This document shows positions 18,178 to 26,483 of a stretch of 42,786 nt of DNA, piece by piece. Both the position numbers and the translations under genes were made by a program. Positions within the stretch are counted from its first letter, which is position 1, and every line of letters starts with the position of its first letter. The stretch is from Candidatus Saccharimonadota bacterium (GTDB taxonomy: Bacteria; Patescibacteriota; Saccharimonadia; Saccharimonadales; Saccharimonadaceae), in assembly GCA_900555675.1 (NCBI GenBank), contig UNSN01000003.1, forward strand, positions 1 to 42,786, given 5' to 3'. The notes under the pieces were generated by a model. That model did not search any database. It had not been told where the DNA came from and was given only the letters and a program-made list of their open reading frames with translations.

Positions 18178-19569
18178 GTGAAGAAAAAAGTACCAAAATT
18201 CATTGAGCAATCATTAGCCCGAGTCGCTAATCTTTACAGCTTTGAGCCGGAGCATCATCTGGAGAAAATTGATGAAAGTTTGACGCCGAATATGCGAGCT
18301 TTGCGCCTGGCTATGACAATCGCCGAGCAACTTCTGAGCATGGGCGTGGTGGCGCGCGATGTGGTTCGTATGGCACAAGGAATTACGCGGACGTATTGCC
18401 GCAGACCCGTTCATGTGGATGTGAGTTACACTTTGGTGACAATTTCTCAAGACCGCGGAGTTAGCCATGAGCCTTTGACGATGGCGCGAGTTATCGTTCC
18501 TGACGATCCTAATTATCAATTGATTCAAGCATTGCAATTATTAGCCCTCGACATTCGTCGCAAGCAACTTTCCCTGGAAGAAGCCGAAGAACGATTGCAA
18601 CAAATACTCAAAAAACCCACCGAACATTCCCGGCTAGTCGTTTACGCGGCGGGCGGATTAGTGAGCGCGGGTTCCGTCATCTTGTACGGCGGCAGTTTAC
18701 TTATGGCGTCAATCGCGTTTCTGCTCGGATTCCTGGCGACTGGATTATTAAGATGGCTGGGACGCGTCGGCATGCCACTATTCTACTCACAAGCTCTTGT
18801 GGCGATTTTTGTCACCTTAGTAGCGGCAGGAACGGCATGGTGTAGTAATTATTTAGGACTGAGCATCAATACGACGCTACTCGTCATTAGCGGCATCGTT
18901 TTATTGGTGGCAGGATTGATGTTTGTCGGCGCATTCCAGGACGCAATCGACGAATATTACATGACTGCCAACGCCAGATTGTTAAAAGTCGTAATGGCGA
19001 CGGGCGGCGTAATTGCTGGCGTGATGGTCGGATTATACATTGCGACAAAATTTGGCATTACTTTCCCAGCAACACCAGATCGATTGACATTGGCGGACGG
19101 ACATACTCAATATTTGGGCGCTGGAATTATCGCGGCGGCGTTCGTTCTGAGAAATCATTCTCGATTTTTGGGAATGGTTATCTCTGGATTAATCGCAATT
19201 TTTGGCTGGTGGATTTCAAGATTAGCTATGAGTTTTGGCTTTGATATCGTGACCGCGAGCGGCATCGCGGCGGCGGTAATTGGGTTGGTCTCAGTTATGA
19301 CTTCCAGATTATGGAAATTCCCTTCCCTGGCGATTATCGCAGCGGGAATCGTGCCGTTAGTTCCAGGATTGTCGCTTTACAATGGATTGATGGGCGTCGT
19401 TCTATATCCACCGAACAGCGCAAACTTCCTGCCAGCCTTGGCTATCTTAGCGCGAGCAATTCTCATCGGCGTAGCAGTAGCAATTGGCGCATCATTCGGT
19501 AATATCGTCGGTCGCCCAATTCGCCGACAATTCATCAATTTATTCCGCCGAAACACGCAAGCGTCATGA
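18178..19569 (+). CDS. ThrE-family threonine/serine exporter-like membrane protein
   Basis: The architecture is that of the ThrE family (two domains, PF06738- and PF12821-like): a soluble N-terminal domain of about 150 residues (AMTIAEQLLSMGVVARDVVRMAQGITRTY) and then about ten hydrophobic helices from residue 153 on, ending with a basic tail. Such proteins export small amino acids in Corynebacterium; the substrate here is unknown. The GTG at 18178 is preferred because the longer frame from 18052 runs through cassette 2 and its 3' hairpin, and an extended -10 lies seven bases before the GTG. It gives 463 residues. The last four bases overlap the next gene (ATGA). Confidence 0.78.
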   Translation: MKKKVPKFIEQSLARVANLYSFEPEHHLEKIDESLTPNMRALRLAMTIAEQLLSMGVVARDVVRMAQGITRTYCRRPVHVDVSYTLVTISQDRGVSHEPLTMARVIVPDDPNYQLIQALQLLALDIRRKQLSLEEAEERLQQILKKPTEHSRLVVYAAGGLVSAGSVILYGGSLLMASIAFLLGFLATGLLRWLGRVGMPLFYSQALVAIFVTLVAAGTAWCSNYLGLSINTTLLVISGIVLLVAGLMFVGAFQDAIDEYYMTANARLLKVVMATGGVIAGVMVGLYIATKFGITFPATPDRLTLADGHTQYLGAGIIAAAFVLRNHSRFLGMVISGLIAIFGWWISRLAMSFGFDIVTASGIAAAVIGLVSVMTSRLWKFPSLAIIAAGIVPLVPGLSLYNGLMGVVLYPPNSANFLPALAILARAILIGVAVAIGASFGNIVGRPIRRQFINLFRRNTQAS

Positions 19570-20042
19570 AAAATAGCCCAAAATTCATTGGTTTGTCAGA
19601 CTCGCGATTATTTCATATGCGCGGAGTGGCATACAAATCTTACAATCTGGCTCGCGGAGTGTTCAATATGAAAGAAGATATGGCGCGCGGCTTATTTTTA
19701 ATGGGACTGACACATGACTTTGCCTACGCTTTTGTTGAAAATCAGACGGATCACGAACATGAAGGCGGCAGGATATTAGAACTATCTGGCTTCAATTGGG
19801 CTAATTCTGTATTTAATCACGGAGATCCTGACGTAGAAAATTGGACGGACGAATTGCTTATCTTAAACTTGGCAGACATGACGACTAGCCCAGACGGCAA
19901 GCCGATAACCATAGACAAACGACTGGAAGATATCGAAAACAGATATGGCACAGATAGCGTTCAGGCAACAAAAGCGCGCAAATTGACCAAACGAATCAAA
20001 GAAGAACTCGCCAAACGAAACCTAACAATCCCAAACTTATAA
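19566..20042 (+). CDS. HD-domain-like putative phosphohydrolase
   Basis: A 158-residue protein whose spacing of metal-ligand candidates resembles the HD superfamily: His17 (FHMRGVA), His50-Asp51 (GLTHDFAYAF), His85 (NHGDP) and Asp104 (LNLADMTTSPDG). Enzymes of this fold cleave phosphate from nucleotides or similar substrates, but no specific subfamily is recognisable. It overlaps the ThrE-like gene by four bases (ATGA), so the two are translated together. A bidirectional terminator follows. HD assignment is by motif only. Confidence 0.6.
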   Translation: MKNSPKFIGLSDSRLFHMRGVAYKSYNLARGVFNMKEDMARGLFLMGLTHDFAYAFVENQTDHEHEGGRILELSGFNWANSVFNHGDPDVENWTDELLILNLADMTTSPDGKPITIDKRLEDIENRYGTDSVQATKARKLTKRIKEELAKRNLTIPNL

Positions 20043-20061
20043 ACCTGAAATTCATCCAAAC

Positions 20062-20093
20062 AAAAATCCCCGGATTCGCTCCGAGGATTTTTT
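20062..20093. terminator. Bidirectional terminator between the HD gene and fusA
   Basis: AAAATCCCCGGA pairs with TCCGAGGATTTT (one mismatch) around a short loop, with A and T runs on both sides, so it can stop the plus-strand thrE/HD unit and the minus-strand fusA mRNA. Confidence 0.85.
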
Positions 20094-20105
20094 ATGAGGT
20101 AGAGA

Positions 20106-22196
20106 TTATTTATTTCGCTTTTCGATAATCTCTTGTGCAACGTTTGGTGGAACTTCCTCATATTGAGCCAATTCCATCGTTGAGGCAGCGCGACCTTGAG
20201 ACATTGAGCGAATGTCTGATGTGTAGCCGAACATATTCGCTAATGGCACAAACGCCTTAATCAACTTAGCGCCACCCATCAAGTCTTCCATAGCGTCGAT
20301 ACGTCCGCGACGTGAGTTAAGGTCGCCAATAATGTCGCCCATGAAGTCCTCTGGTGTAGTAACTTCAACCTTCATGACTGGCTCAAGCAAGATTGGGTTA
20401 GCTTGCTTAATGCCTTCACGAGCAGCTATAGAACCTGCCAATGAGAACGCCAATTCTGAAGAGTCGACATCGTGGTATGAACCATCGTAAAGTGTAGCCT
20501 TAACGTCAACAACTGGATAGCCAGCAATAACACCGCCTTCCAATGTTTCGCGAATACCCTTCATTACGGCTGGGCGATATTCCTGAGGAACCACGCCACC
20601 CTTAATTTCATCAACGAATTCAAAGCCTTTACCAGTCTCATTTGGCTCAAAGCGAACCCAAACGTCACCATATTGACCGCGACCACCAGACTGCTTGGCG
20701 TGCTTACCTTGAACTTCAGAACGACCCTTGATACTTTCACGGAAGGCAACCTGAGGCTCACCAATATTAGCTTCAACCTTAAATTCGCGCTTCATACGAT
20801 CGATAAGAATATCTAGGTGCAATTCGCCCATTCCTGACATAATTGTCTGACCCGTTTCCTCGTCAGTGTGAATTCGGAAAGTTGGGTCTTCTTCAGCCAA
20901 GCGTTGCAACGCCAACGCCATTTTTTCCTGGTCAGCCTTTGACTTTGGCTCAACCGCAATCGATACTGGTGGTTCTGGGAATTCAATTGATTCAAGAGCA
21001 ATTGGATGCGCCACGTCAGACAGCGTGTTACCAGTTGCGGTAGATTTCAGACCAACCACAGCGGCGATGTCACCAGCTTCAACCTTGCTAATTTCTTCAC
21101 GCTTGTCAGCAAACATACGAACAATTCGTCCGATTCGCTCTTTCTCACCAGTCGTCGTATTAAGTACGTAGCTTCCTGAGTTCAAAACTCCAGAATAGAC
21201 ACGAACGAAGATCAATTTACCAACAAATGGGTCGGCAGCAATCTTAAACGCCAAAGCCGACAAAGGCTCCTTATCTGATGGCTTGCGGCTAACTTCGTCG
21301 CCAGTCTTTGGATTCTTGCCCCAAATTTCATCAACGTCTAGCGGACTTGGCAAAAAGTCAACCATCAAGTCAAGCAGCTTCTCAACGATCACACCGCGAC
21401 CGTCACCACCAGTAACTAGGTAAAAGTCACCAGCCAAAACGCGCTTACGTAGAGCCATCTTCAGCTCGTCAACGGTAATAGCTTCTTCACCCTGCTCCAA
21501 GAACTTCATAGTAAGTTCGTCATCAGCCTCAACGGCGTTTTCAACCAACAGAGAACGTGCGTTCTTAGCTTTTTCAAGCATATCAGCTGGAATTTCACCA
21601 ACCTTAAGCTCGTGGTCTGTATAATCGTCGTAGGTGTAAGCCTTCATGTCAATCAAGTCGACAACACCGTGGATAGTCTTTTCAAAACCGATTGGCAAGT
21701 GAACTGGGAAAGCCTGCTTACTCAAGCGGTTGTGAATTGACTCTAGAGACTTGTAGAAGTCACCACCAGTCTGGTTAATCTTGTTAACGAAACAAATACG
21801 AGGCACGCCATATTTGTTAGCCTGGCGCCAAACAGTTTCAGACTGAGCCTCAACACCCATCTTACCGTCAAAGACCGTAACTGCACCGTCAAGCACACGC
21901 AAACTACGCTCAACCTCAGCAGTAAAGTCGATGTGCCCTGGGGTGTCGATAATATTGATCTTGTGATCTTTCCAGAAACAAGTCACAGCAGCTGACGTAA
22001 TAGTAATACCACGTTCTTTCTCCTGTGCCATCCAGTCGGTAGTAGCGCCGTCACCTTCACCACGAACCACACCGATCTTATGTGTCAAACCAGTGCGGTA
22101 CAAAATACCCTCAGTTGTCGTCGTTTTACCGGCGTCAATATGGGCAATAATACCAATATTTCTAAAATTCTTTAGCGGAACATGCGTCTCTGCCAT
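20106..22196 (-). CDS. fusA: Elongation factor G with rewritten G4 and G5 motifs
   Basis: EF-G drives translocation and, with RRF, ribosome recycling. The 696-residue protein shows all five domains: P-loop AHIDAGKT (18-25), RGITI, DTPGH (84-88), the domain IV segment [10 protein letters not shown] and [13 protein letters not shown], and the C-terminal [16 protein letters not shown]. The guanine-recognition motifs are not canonical. G4 reads NKIN (138-141) where GTPases have NKxD, and the G5 region reads VTGGDGRGV (261-269) where EF-G has VTCGSAFKNKGV, so the Ser-Ala pair is gone. AAAGGA precedes the ATG. It is transcribed alone, two genes away from rpsL-rpsG. Confidence 0.97.
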   Translation of the reverse strand: MAETHVPLKNFRNIGIIAHIDAGKTTTTEGILYRTGLTHKIGVVRGEGDGATTDWMAQEKERGITITSAAVTCFWKDHKINIIDTPGHIDFTAEVERSLRVLDGAVTVFDGKMGVEAQSETVWRQANKYGVPRICFVNKINQTGGDFYKSLESIHNRLSKQAFPVHLPIGFEKTIHGVVDLIDMKAYTYDDYTDHELKVGEIPADMLEKAKNARSLLVENAVEADDELTMKFLEQGEEAITVDELKMALRKRVLAGDFYLVTGGDGRGVIVEKLLDLMVDFLPSPLDVDEIWGKNPKTGDEVSRKPSDKEPLSALAFKIAADPFVGKLIFVRVYSGVLNSGSYVLNTTTGEKERIGRIVRMFADKREEISKVEAGDIAAVVGLKSTATGNTLSDVAHPIALESIEFPEPPVSIAVEPKSKADQEKMALALQRLAEEDPTFRIHTDEETGQTIMSGMGELHLDILIDRMKREFKVEANIGEPQVAFRESIKGRSEVQGKHAKQSGGRGQYGDVWVRFEPNETGKGFEFVDEIKGGVVPQEYRPAVMKGIRETLEGGVIAGYPVVDVKATLYDGSYHDVDSSELAFSLAGSIAAREGIKQANPILLEPVMKVEVTTPEDFMGDIIGDLNSRRGRIDAMEDLMGGAKLIKAFVPLANMFGYTSDIRSMSQGRAASTMELAQYEEVPPNVAQEIIEKRNK

Positions 22197-22241
22197 AAAT
22201 TTTCCTTTATATTACGTTAATTTGCCGAGATTTTTGGTCAA

Positions 22242-22259
22242 TTTTTTGGCACCAAAAAA
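22242..22259. repeat. Inverted repeat in the fusA leader
   Basis: TTTTTTGG and CCAAAAAA separated by two bases, about 15-30 nt after the predicted fusA start site. It could be a protein-binding site or a weak hairpin. Confidence 0.4.
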
Positions 22260-22274
22260 CTACTCTTACGTTTT

Positions 22275-22283
22275 ATTATATCA
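22275..22283 (-). promoter_or_regulatory. Extended -10 promoter of fusA
   Basis: TGATATAAT on the minus strand (-10 at 22280-22275). The -35 is weak (TAGTCA at 17 nt). The leader is about 70 nt. Confidence 0.6.
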
Positions 22284-22300
22284 GTTATCTATGTTTTTGA

Positions 22301-24778
22301 CTAGCTCTGAGCCGGAGGATTTTTAGACTCGTTGTCGTTCTGAGCTGGCGCCGCAGGCGAATAGTTAGCTGGAGGCTGTTGCATAGGCGGCTGCGCGTAC
22401 GTTGGCGAATATTGACCAGGTTGCTGCGGATAGTAGTTTTGTTGCGGATATTGTTGTTGCGGCGGGATTGGCTGCTGATACGACTGCTGCTGATACTGAG
22501 GCTGTTGCGGGAATTGTCCGGCGACAGGATATGGATAGGCATTCATCTTACGTCGATTACTGACAGAAACAGCAATTGCGATAATTGACACTGTTAAGAA
22601 TAATGCCCCCGTTGAGAGAATCACCACAACCACAATTATAACTGTAGTATTATTTTCTGATTCGCTCGTTCCAGCTTCTGCGCTAGATGCCTCACCTTCC
22701 GTAGAATCATCTGGAGTATTGGATGAAACTTCGATCATCTTTGCTACTAAATAATTGTCGGGATATTTTTTATCCAATTGCTCAAATTTAGCTTTTGCCT
22801 GAGAATATTTACCTTGAGAAAAACTCTCCAAGCCATCTTTCCAGAGCTTAGTCAATTCGCCATTCGCCGATAACGCAACATTATTTTTCTTCGCCATAGT
22901 TTTCAGATCGGCGATATCACGGAATATTCCCTCTCCAAAGCAAGAATTATTGTGCTCACTCCTATTCGCACAGGACGAGCCGCCGTAAGTATTCAGTCCA
23001 ATCTGCTTGCCATCCTCATCAAACGCTGGACCGCCACTATTGCCCGCCGCAATTTGTGCGCTCATTGAAAACAGCTTATGACCACCCGCGTCACTAGCCG
23101 AACCAGAAACATCACCTTGAGTAACAGTTGGGACAGTCTTACTCTTCTTCGTATTTACGCCGTCGTCGACAATCGCTGGATAACCAATCGCCGTCACTCG
23201 ATCACCTCTGGAAACCTTAGAGCTATCACCTAACTCTACCGCTGGAAATCGCCCTTCGACCTTCAGAATTGCTACGTCACTTTTGTCACTATTCAGGTCC
23301 ATGCTATGACCCTTCAAATCAACTTCCGCGTCAATTTTCTTCGCCGGAATATTAGTCTTCGTCTTTTTCCACTTAAGATTGCCCGAACCGTCATCTTCGC
23401 GCGCAATAGGTTCGCTTGAGGTCTGAATGACATAATCGTATCGATCGTTTTGCGAGCGTATATTATCGGCAGGAACCTGATTGATAAGACCGAGAATTGC
23501 CGCCTGCGCGCTCTGATCGCCGCCATCAGCCTTATTTGCCAAATCCCGAAGCGTCTCTCGAGTTATATAGCCCGCATCTACCACAAACTGTATATATTTA
23601 TTCATGTTCTCTTGCGTGTTGATACCCATGATCATGCTTTGATTCGAAACTTCAGTCACATGTCCGTTTGTAGCGATGTAGCCGTCGTCAGAAACAATCG
23701 ATCCGCTACCAATTCCACCCGTACACAAACCATTCAGCCGCATACTCGCGCCATTCTGCGCCGTATAAATCATATCAGCACAACGATATGTTCCCACGCG
23801 GACAGTAGCAATTTGATTCCTTGCCACCACTTTGATGACGGAATCTTCGTCTAGTTCATCCAAAGTATTTGTAGTGTCTTTATCTTCTGAGAAATTTTCC
23901 GCCTTAGTTTCGGTCTTAGCTATCGTAGCTGAAGCCACTTGCGCCTCATTATTGCCATCAACCCTAACCAAGTAGCTACTGTCTGGATTCTGGAAAGTTA
24001 CCTTAGCAACCAGCGCCTCCAGCTGGTCAATGTATGGCTGTGTGTACGAATTTTTACTCAATGCAAAAATCGTCATCCAGTACGGTCTACCGTTCTGAAT
24101 TGTCAAGTAAGTTATTTTTTCACCAGTTTTCTGCCACTTGCCGTCAATAGTGCTTCCGTAATCAACGACCATTTTCTTAAACTTCCGTCCAGAAATCATC
24201 GCGTCGCTGGTGTGATATTTTAAGTTTGGGTTATCCTTTTTCTGCTTGTTAATATCGCCCTGAAGCATCAAATCCAAATCTGAATATTTCTTCGTGTCCT
24301 TGTATTCCTCGGGCATCGTTGATCGATCAAAATAAGCTTTTTTGCGCGAAGTTATGATTGAGAAGTCTGGCATAATCTTCCTAAACGAGAATTTCTCCTC
24401 TTCCTCCTTCGGCTTTTCTGAGCCTTTTCGGAAATTCAATCGCAAAATCGCATAAGCGCGGCTTTCTTTCAGTTCATCGTCGGCATACGTAGTGGCGCTA
24501 TACTGCTTTTCATTAGAGTCTTTATTTAAGACGTGACCTTCGCCAGTAAAAATACTCTTGTCGTACCGAATTGAATAGCCATATTTGGAAACGACTTTTT
24601 GCAAATTCTTAGCATCTTCTTCGGCAAAAATCTTCTGGATCTTCTTTTTTGCGGTTTTACTAACTCCGGAAGAGCGGTTATTATTAACGACAATCAGCCC
24701 AACTATAACGGAGATCAAGAAAACTACGCCCAGAACGATGGCTGTAATTTTTAATTTCTTCATTGACTTCTGATTCAT
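22301..24778 (-). CDS. Membrane-anchored trypsin-like serine protease with P/Q-rich tail
   Basis: An 825-residue protein: N-terminal transmembrane helix (about 11-31), a long extracytoplasmic region, a chymotrypsin-fold domain with His373 (IATNGHV), Asp501 (SDVAILKV) and Ser581 (AAGNSGGPAF), a TPR-like helical pair (about 645-680), a second transmembrane helix (about 713-739) and a tail of about 80 residues rich in Pro, Gln and Tyr. No PDZ domain is seen, unlike DegP. Cys333/352 and Cys603/613 could form disulfides outside the cell. A large insertion lies between His and Asp. GGAG precedes the ATG, 12 bases after the yajQ stop, so the two genes share an mRNA. The substrate is unknown. Confidence 0.85.
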   Translation of the reverse strand: MNQKSMKKLKITAIVLGVVFLISVIVGLIVVNNNRSSGVSKTAKKKIQKIFAEEDAKNLQKVVSKYGYSIRYDKSIFTGEGHVLNKDSNEKQYSATTYADDELKESRAYAILRLNFRKGSEKPKEEEEKFSFRKIMPDFSIITSRKKAYFDRSTMPEEYKDTKKYSDLDLMLQGDINKQKKDNPNLKYHTSDAMISGRKFKKMVVDYGSTIDGKWQKTGEKITYLTIQNGRPYWMTIFALSKNSYTQPYIDQLEALVAKVTFQNPDSSYLVRVDGNNEAQVASATIAKTETKAENFSEDKDTTNTLDELDEDSVIKVVARNQIATVRVGTYRCADMIYTAQNGASMRLNGLCTGGIGSGSIVSDDGYIATNGHVTEVSNQSMIMGINTQENMNKYIQFVVDAGYITRETLRDLANKADGGDQSAQAAILGLINQVPADNIRSQNDRYDYVIQTSSEPIAREDDGSGNLKWKKTKTNIPAKKIDAEVDLKGHSMDLNSDKSDVAILKVEGRFPAVELGDSSKVSRGDRVTAIGYPAIVDDGVNTKKSKTVPTVTQGDVSGSASDAGGHKLFSMSAQIAAGNSGGPAFDEDGKQIGLNTYGGSSCANRSEHNNSCFGEGIFRDIADLKTMAKKNNVALSANGELTKLWKDGLESFSQGKYSQAKAKFEQLDKKYPDNYLVAKMIEVSSNTPDDSTEGEASSAEAGTSESENNTTVIIVVVVILSTGALFLTVSIIAIAVSVSNRRKMNAYPYPVAGQFPQQPQYQQQSYQQPIPPQQQYPQQNYYPQQPGQYSPTYAQPPMQQPPANYSPAAPAQNDNESKNPPAQS

Positions 24779-24790
24779 ATTGCTCCAATC

Positions 24791-25285
24791 CTAACGATAA
24801 TTTACAAATTGCAAAGGTGTGTCATAATCACTTTCTCGCAATAAACTAATAACTTTTTGCAGCTCGTCCTTCGATGCAGAAGTAACACGAACGAGGTCGC
24901 CCTGAATTTGCGGCTTAGCTTTCGGCGCATTAGCGCGAATATCAGCGGCAATTTGCTTCGCCGTCGGCTGGTCAAGACCTTGCTTGAACGGAATTTCCCA
25001 AGTCGTCTTTAAGTTTGAAACAACTTTCTCTTTTGATAAATCCAAAACTTTGCTTGATTGACCGCGCCCCGCCAATTTCTTACGAACAATATCTAGAACG
25101 GCGTCAACTTGCCAATCGCTGTCGCCCGTAATCTTCAAACCTTTCTTATCGTCCAGCCAATCAATTGCCGCGCTCGTCCCCTTAAAATCATAACGCCCTT
25201 GGATTTCTTTTTCAGCCTGCATGAAAACATTATTCATCTCAGTTTTGTCAATTTCTGACACAATATCAAACGAAAAACTCGCCAT
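24791..25285 (-). CDS. yajQ: YajQ-family nucleotide-binding protein
   Basis: A UPF0234/YajQ protein with two ferredoxin-like folds. The family binds nucleotides, and one member in Xanthomonas binds cyclic di-GMP; its role in reduced genomes is unknown. The 164 residues match the family closely: SFDIVSEIDKTEMNNVFMQAEKEIQGRYDFKG at the start, LKITGDSDWQVDAVLDIVRKKLAGR in the middle and IQGDLVRVTSASKDELQKVISLLR near the end. AGGAGGG lies just before the ATG. Its promoter overlaps the rpsG terminator, and it is co-transcribed with the protease gene. Confidence 0.95.
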   Translation of the reverse strand: MASFSFDIVSEIDKTEMNNVFMQAEKEIQGRYDFKGTSAAIDWLDDKKGLKITGDSDWQVDAVLDIVRKKLAGRGQSSKVLDLSKEKVVSNLKTTWEIPFKQGLDQPTAKQIAADIRANAPKAKPQIQGDLVRVTSASKDELQKVISLLRESDYDTPLQFVNYR

Positions 25286-25305
25286 CTTCCCTCCTAATTT
25301 TTTCT

Positions 25306-25314
25306 ATTATACCA
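25306..25314 (-). promoter_or_regulatory. Extended -10 promoter of yajQ at the rpsG terminator
   Basis: TGGTATAAT (-10 at 25311-25306) starts at the last U of the terminator run. A -35 would fall inside the hairpin. Confidence 0.6.
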
Positions 25315-25341
25315 AAAAATCGCCCCGTTTAGAGCGATTTT
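25314..25341 (-). terminator. Intrinsic terminator of rpsL-rpsG
   Basis: A stem of about 11 bp (AAAATCGCTCT with GGGGCGATTTT, two U-G pairs), four-base loop AAAC and six U, 23 bases after the rpsG stop. Confidence 0.88.
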
Positions 25342-25364
25342 CTGATTTTGCTTTCAAGCAATAA

Positions 25365-25844
25365 TTAGCCGCGAGCAAAGTGCGCAAAGGCGCGGTTAGC
25401 TTCAGCCATCTTATGAGTGTCCTCCTTCTTCTTGAAGGCAGCACCAGCTTCATTGTAAGCGTCAACGATTTCCAACGCCAAACGCTGTGAATATGGCATT
25501 CCACTACGAGCGCGGGCTGCTTGAACTAACCAGCTAAACGCATAGTGCAATTGTCGATGTCCCTGAACTGGGAATGGAATCTGGTAGTTAGCACCACCAA
25601 CGCGGCGAGATTTGACCTCAAAGCTTGGGCTAACGTTCTTCAATGCTTTTTCAAACACTGCCAATGGATCTTCAGAATCCAATTTCTTAGCGGCAGTTTC
25701 TAGGGCTGTGTAAACAGCGCGCTCAGCCGCCAATTTCTTACCGTCTAGCATTGACTTGTTAATCAAACGCTGAACTAGTACACTTTGGTATCGGCGATCA
25801 GGCTTAAGTTCACGCTGCAATTTCTTGGTAACTTTACGAGGCAT
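25365..25844 (-). CDS. rpsG: 30S ribosomal protein S7
   Basis: S7 nucleates the 30S head and its beta hairpin reaches the E site. The 159-residue protein shows MPRKVTKK, the SVLVQRLINKSMLDGKKLAAE helix, VKSRRVGGANYQIPFPV (hairpin, about 78-94) and the C-terminal KKKEDTHKMAEANRAFAHFARG. It begins two bases after the rpsL stop, so the two form the usual pair. fusA, which normally follows, is displaced downstream by yajQ and the protease gene. Confidence 0.97.
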   Translation of the reverse strand: MPRKVTKKLQRELKPDRRYQSVLVQRLINKSMLDGKKLAAERAVYTALETAAKKLDSEDPLAVFEKALKNVSPSFEVKSRRVGGANYQIPFPVQGHRQLHYAFSWLVQAARARSGMPYSQRLALEIVDAYNEAGAAFKKKEDTHKMAEANRAFAHFARG

Positions 25845-25846
25845 GA

Positions 25847-26260
25847 TTATTTATCCCCTTTCTTTGTACCGTACTTAGAGCGACCCTTCTTACGGTTGTT
25901 GACACCTTGAAGGTCAAGCGCACCACGTACGATGTGATAACGCACACCTGGAAGGTCAGGCACACGACCACCGCGGATCAAGACCACAGCGTGCTCCTGC
26001 AAGTTATGACCTTCACCACCTATGTACGCCCAAACTTCATAGCCGTTGTTCAATTTAACACGAGCAACTTTACGTAAAGCTGAGTTTGGTTTCTTTGGCG
26101 TCTTAGTCGTCACACGCACACAAACACCACGCTTAAGCGGTGCATTCTGGTCGTAATAACGTGTTTTTAGGGCGTTATGAATACGACCTAGTGCTGGCGA
26201 CTTGGACTTTTTCTTAGCCGTTTGGCGCGGTTTGCGCACCAATTGGTTGATTGTTGGCAT
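25847..26260 (-). CDS. rpsL: 30S ribosomal protein S12
   Basis: S12 is a decoding-centre protein. The 137 residues contain the streptomycin-contact loop [20 protein letters not shown] with the usual Lys and the second loop [17 protein letters not shown] with the Asp that is methylthiolated in E. coli. A short insertion before KRGVC ([11 protein letters not shown]) makes it longer than the E. coli protein (124). AAGGAG is eight bases before the ATG. A leader of about 150 nt and an extended -10 promoter precede it. Confidence 0.97.
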   Translation of the reverse strand: MPTINQLVRKPRQTAKKKSKSPALGRIHNALKTRYYDQNAPLKRGVCVRVTTKTPKKPNSALRKVARVKLNNGYEVWAYIGGEGHNLQEHAVVLIRGGRVPDLPGVRYHIVRGALDLQGVNNRKKGRSKYGTKKGDK

Positions 26261-26315
26261 CCAATTTCTCCTTGGTTGATTTACTAATTATGGCAATTCG
26301 CCTTACGGTTTGGAT

Positions 26316-26372
26316 TCAGCAACTCCTCTCCGTGTCTATACCTTTTCCGCCGAGATTGCAGTCTGTACACAT
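26316..26372 (-). other. Possible 18-codon leader ORF before rpsL
   Basis: An ATG at 26372 opens MCTDCNLGGKGIDTERSC, with three cysteines, ending 55 bases before the rpsL start. There is only a weak GGTGG upstream, and no terminator hairpin is associated. It may well be a chance frame. Confidence 0.15.
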
Positions 26373-26414
26373 TCAAACCACCGCGCACTCCGAAAAGAGG
26401 AAACTCTGAGAGAA

Positions 26415-26436
26415 ATTATAACACACTTGACGTCAA
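26415..26436 (-). promoter_or_regulatory. rpsL-rpsG promoter with TTGACGTCAA palindrome
   Basis: An extended -10, TGTTATAAT (-10 at 26420-26415). The perfect 10-bp palindrome TTGACGTCAA at 26436-26427 takes the place of most of the spacer upstream of the -10 and could be an operator. Confidence 0.6.
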
Positions 26437-26483
26437 ATATCTACCCAAAATATAAGGATTTTGTCTACAAAAATACAGAATAA

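Noticed and set aside
26316..26372. Cysteine-rich leader peptide of rpsL as a cysteine-responsive attenuator
   Set aside because: There is no terminator between it and rpsL, its start has no promoter-proximal or Shine-Dalgarno signal, and leaders of this length contain such frames by chance.
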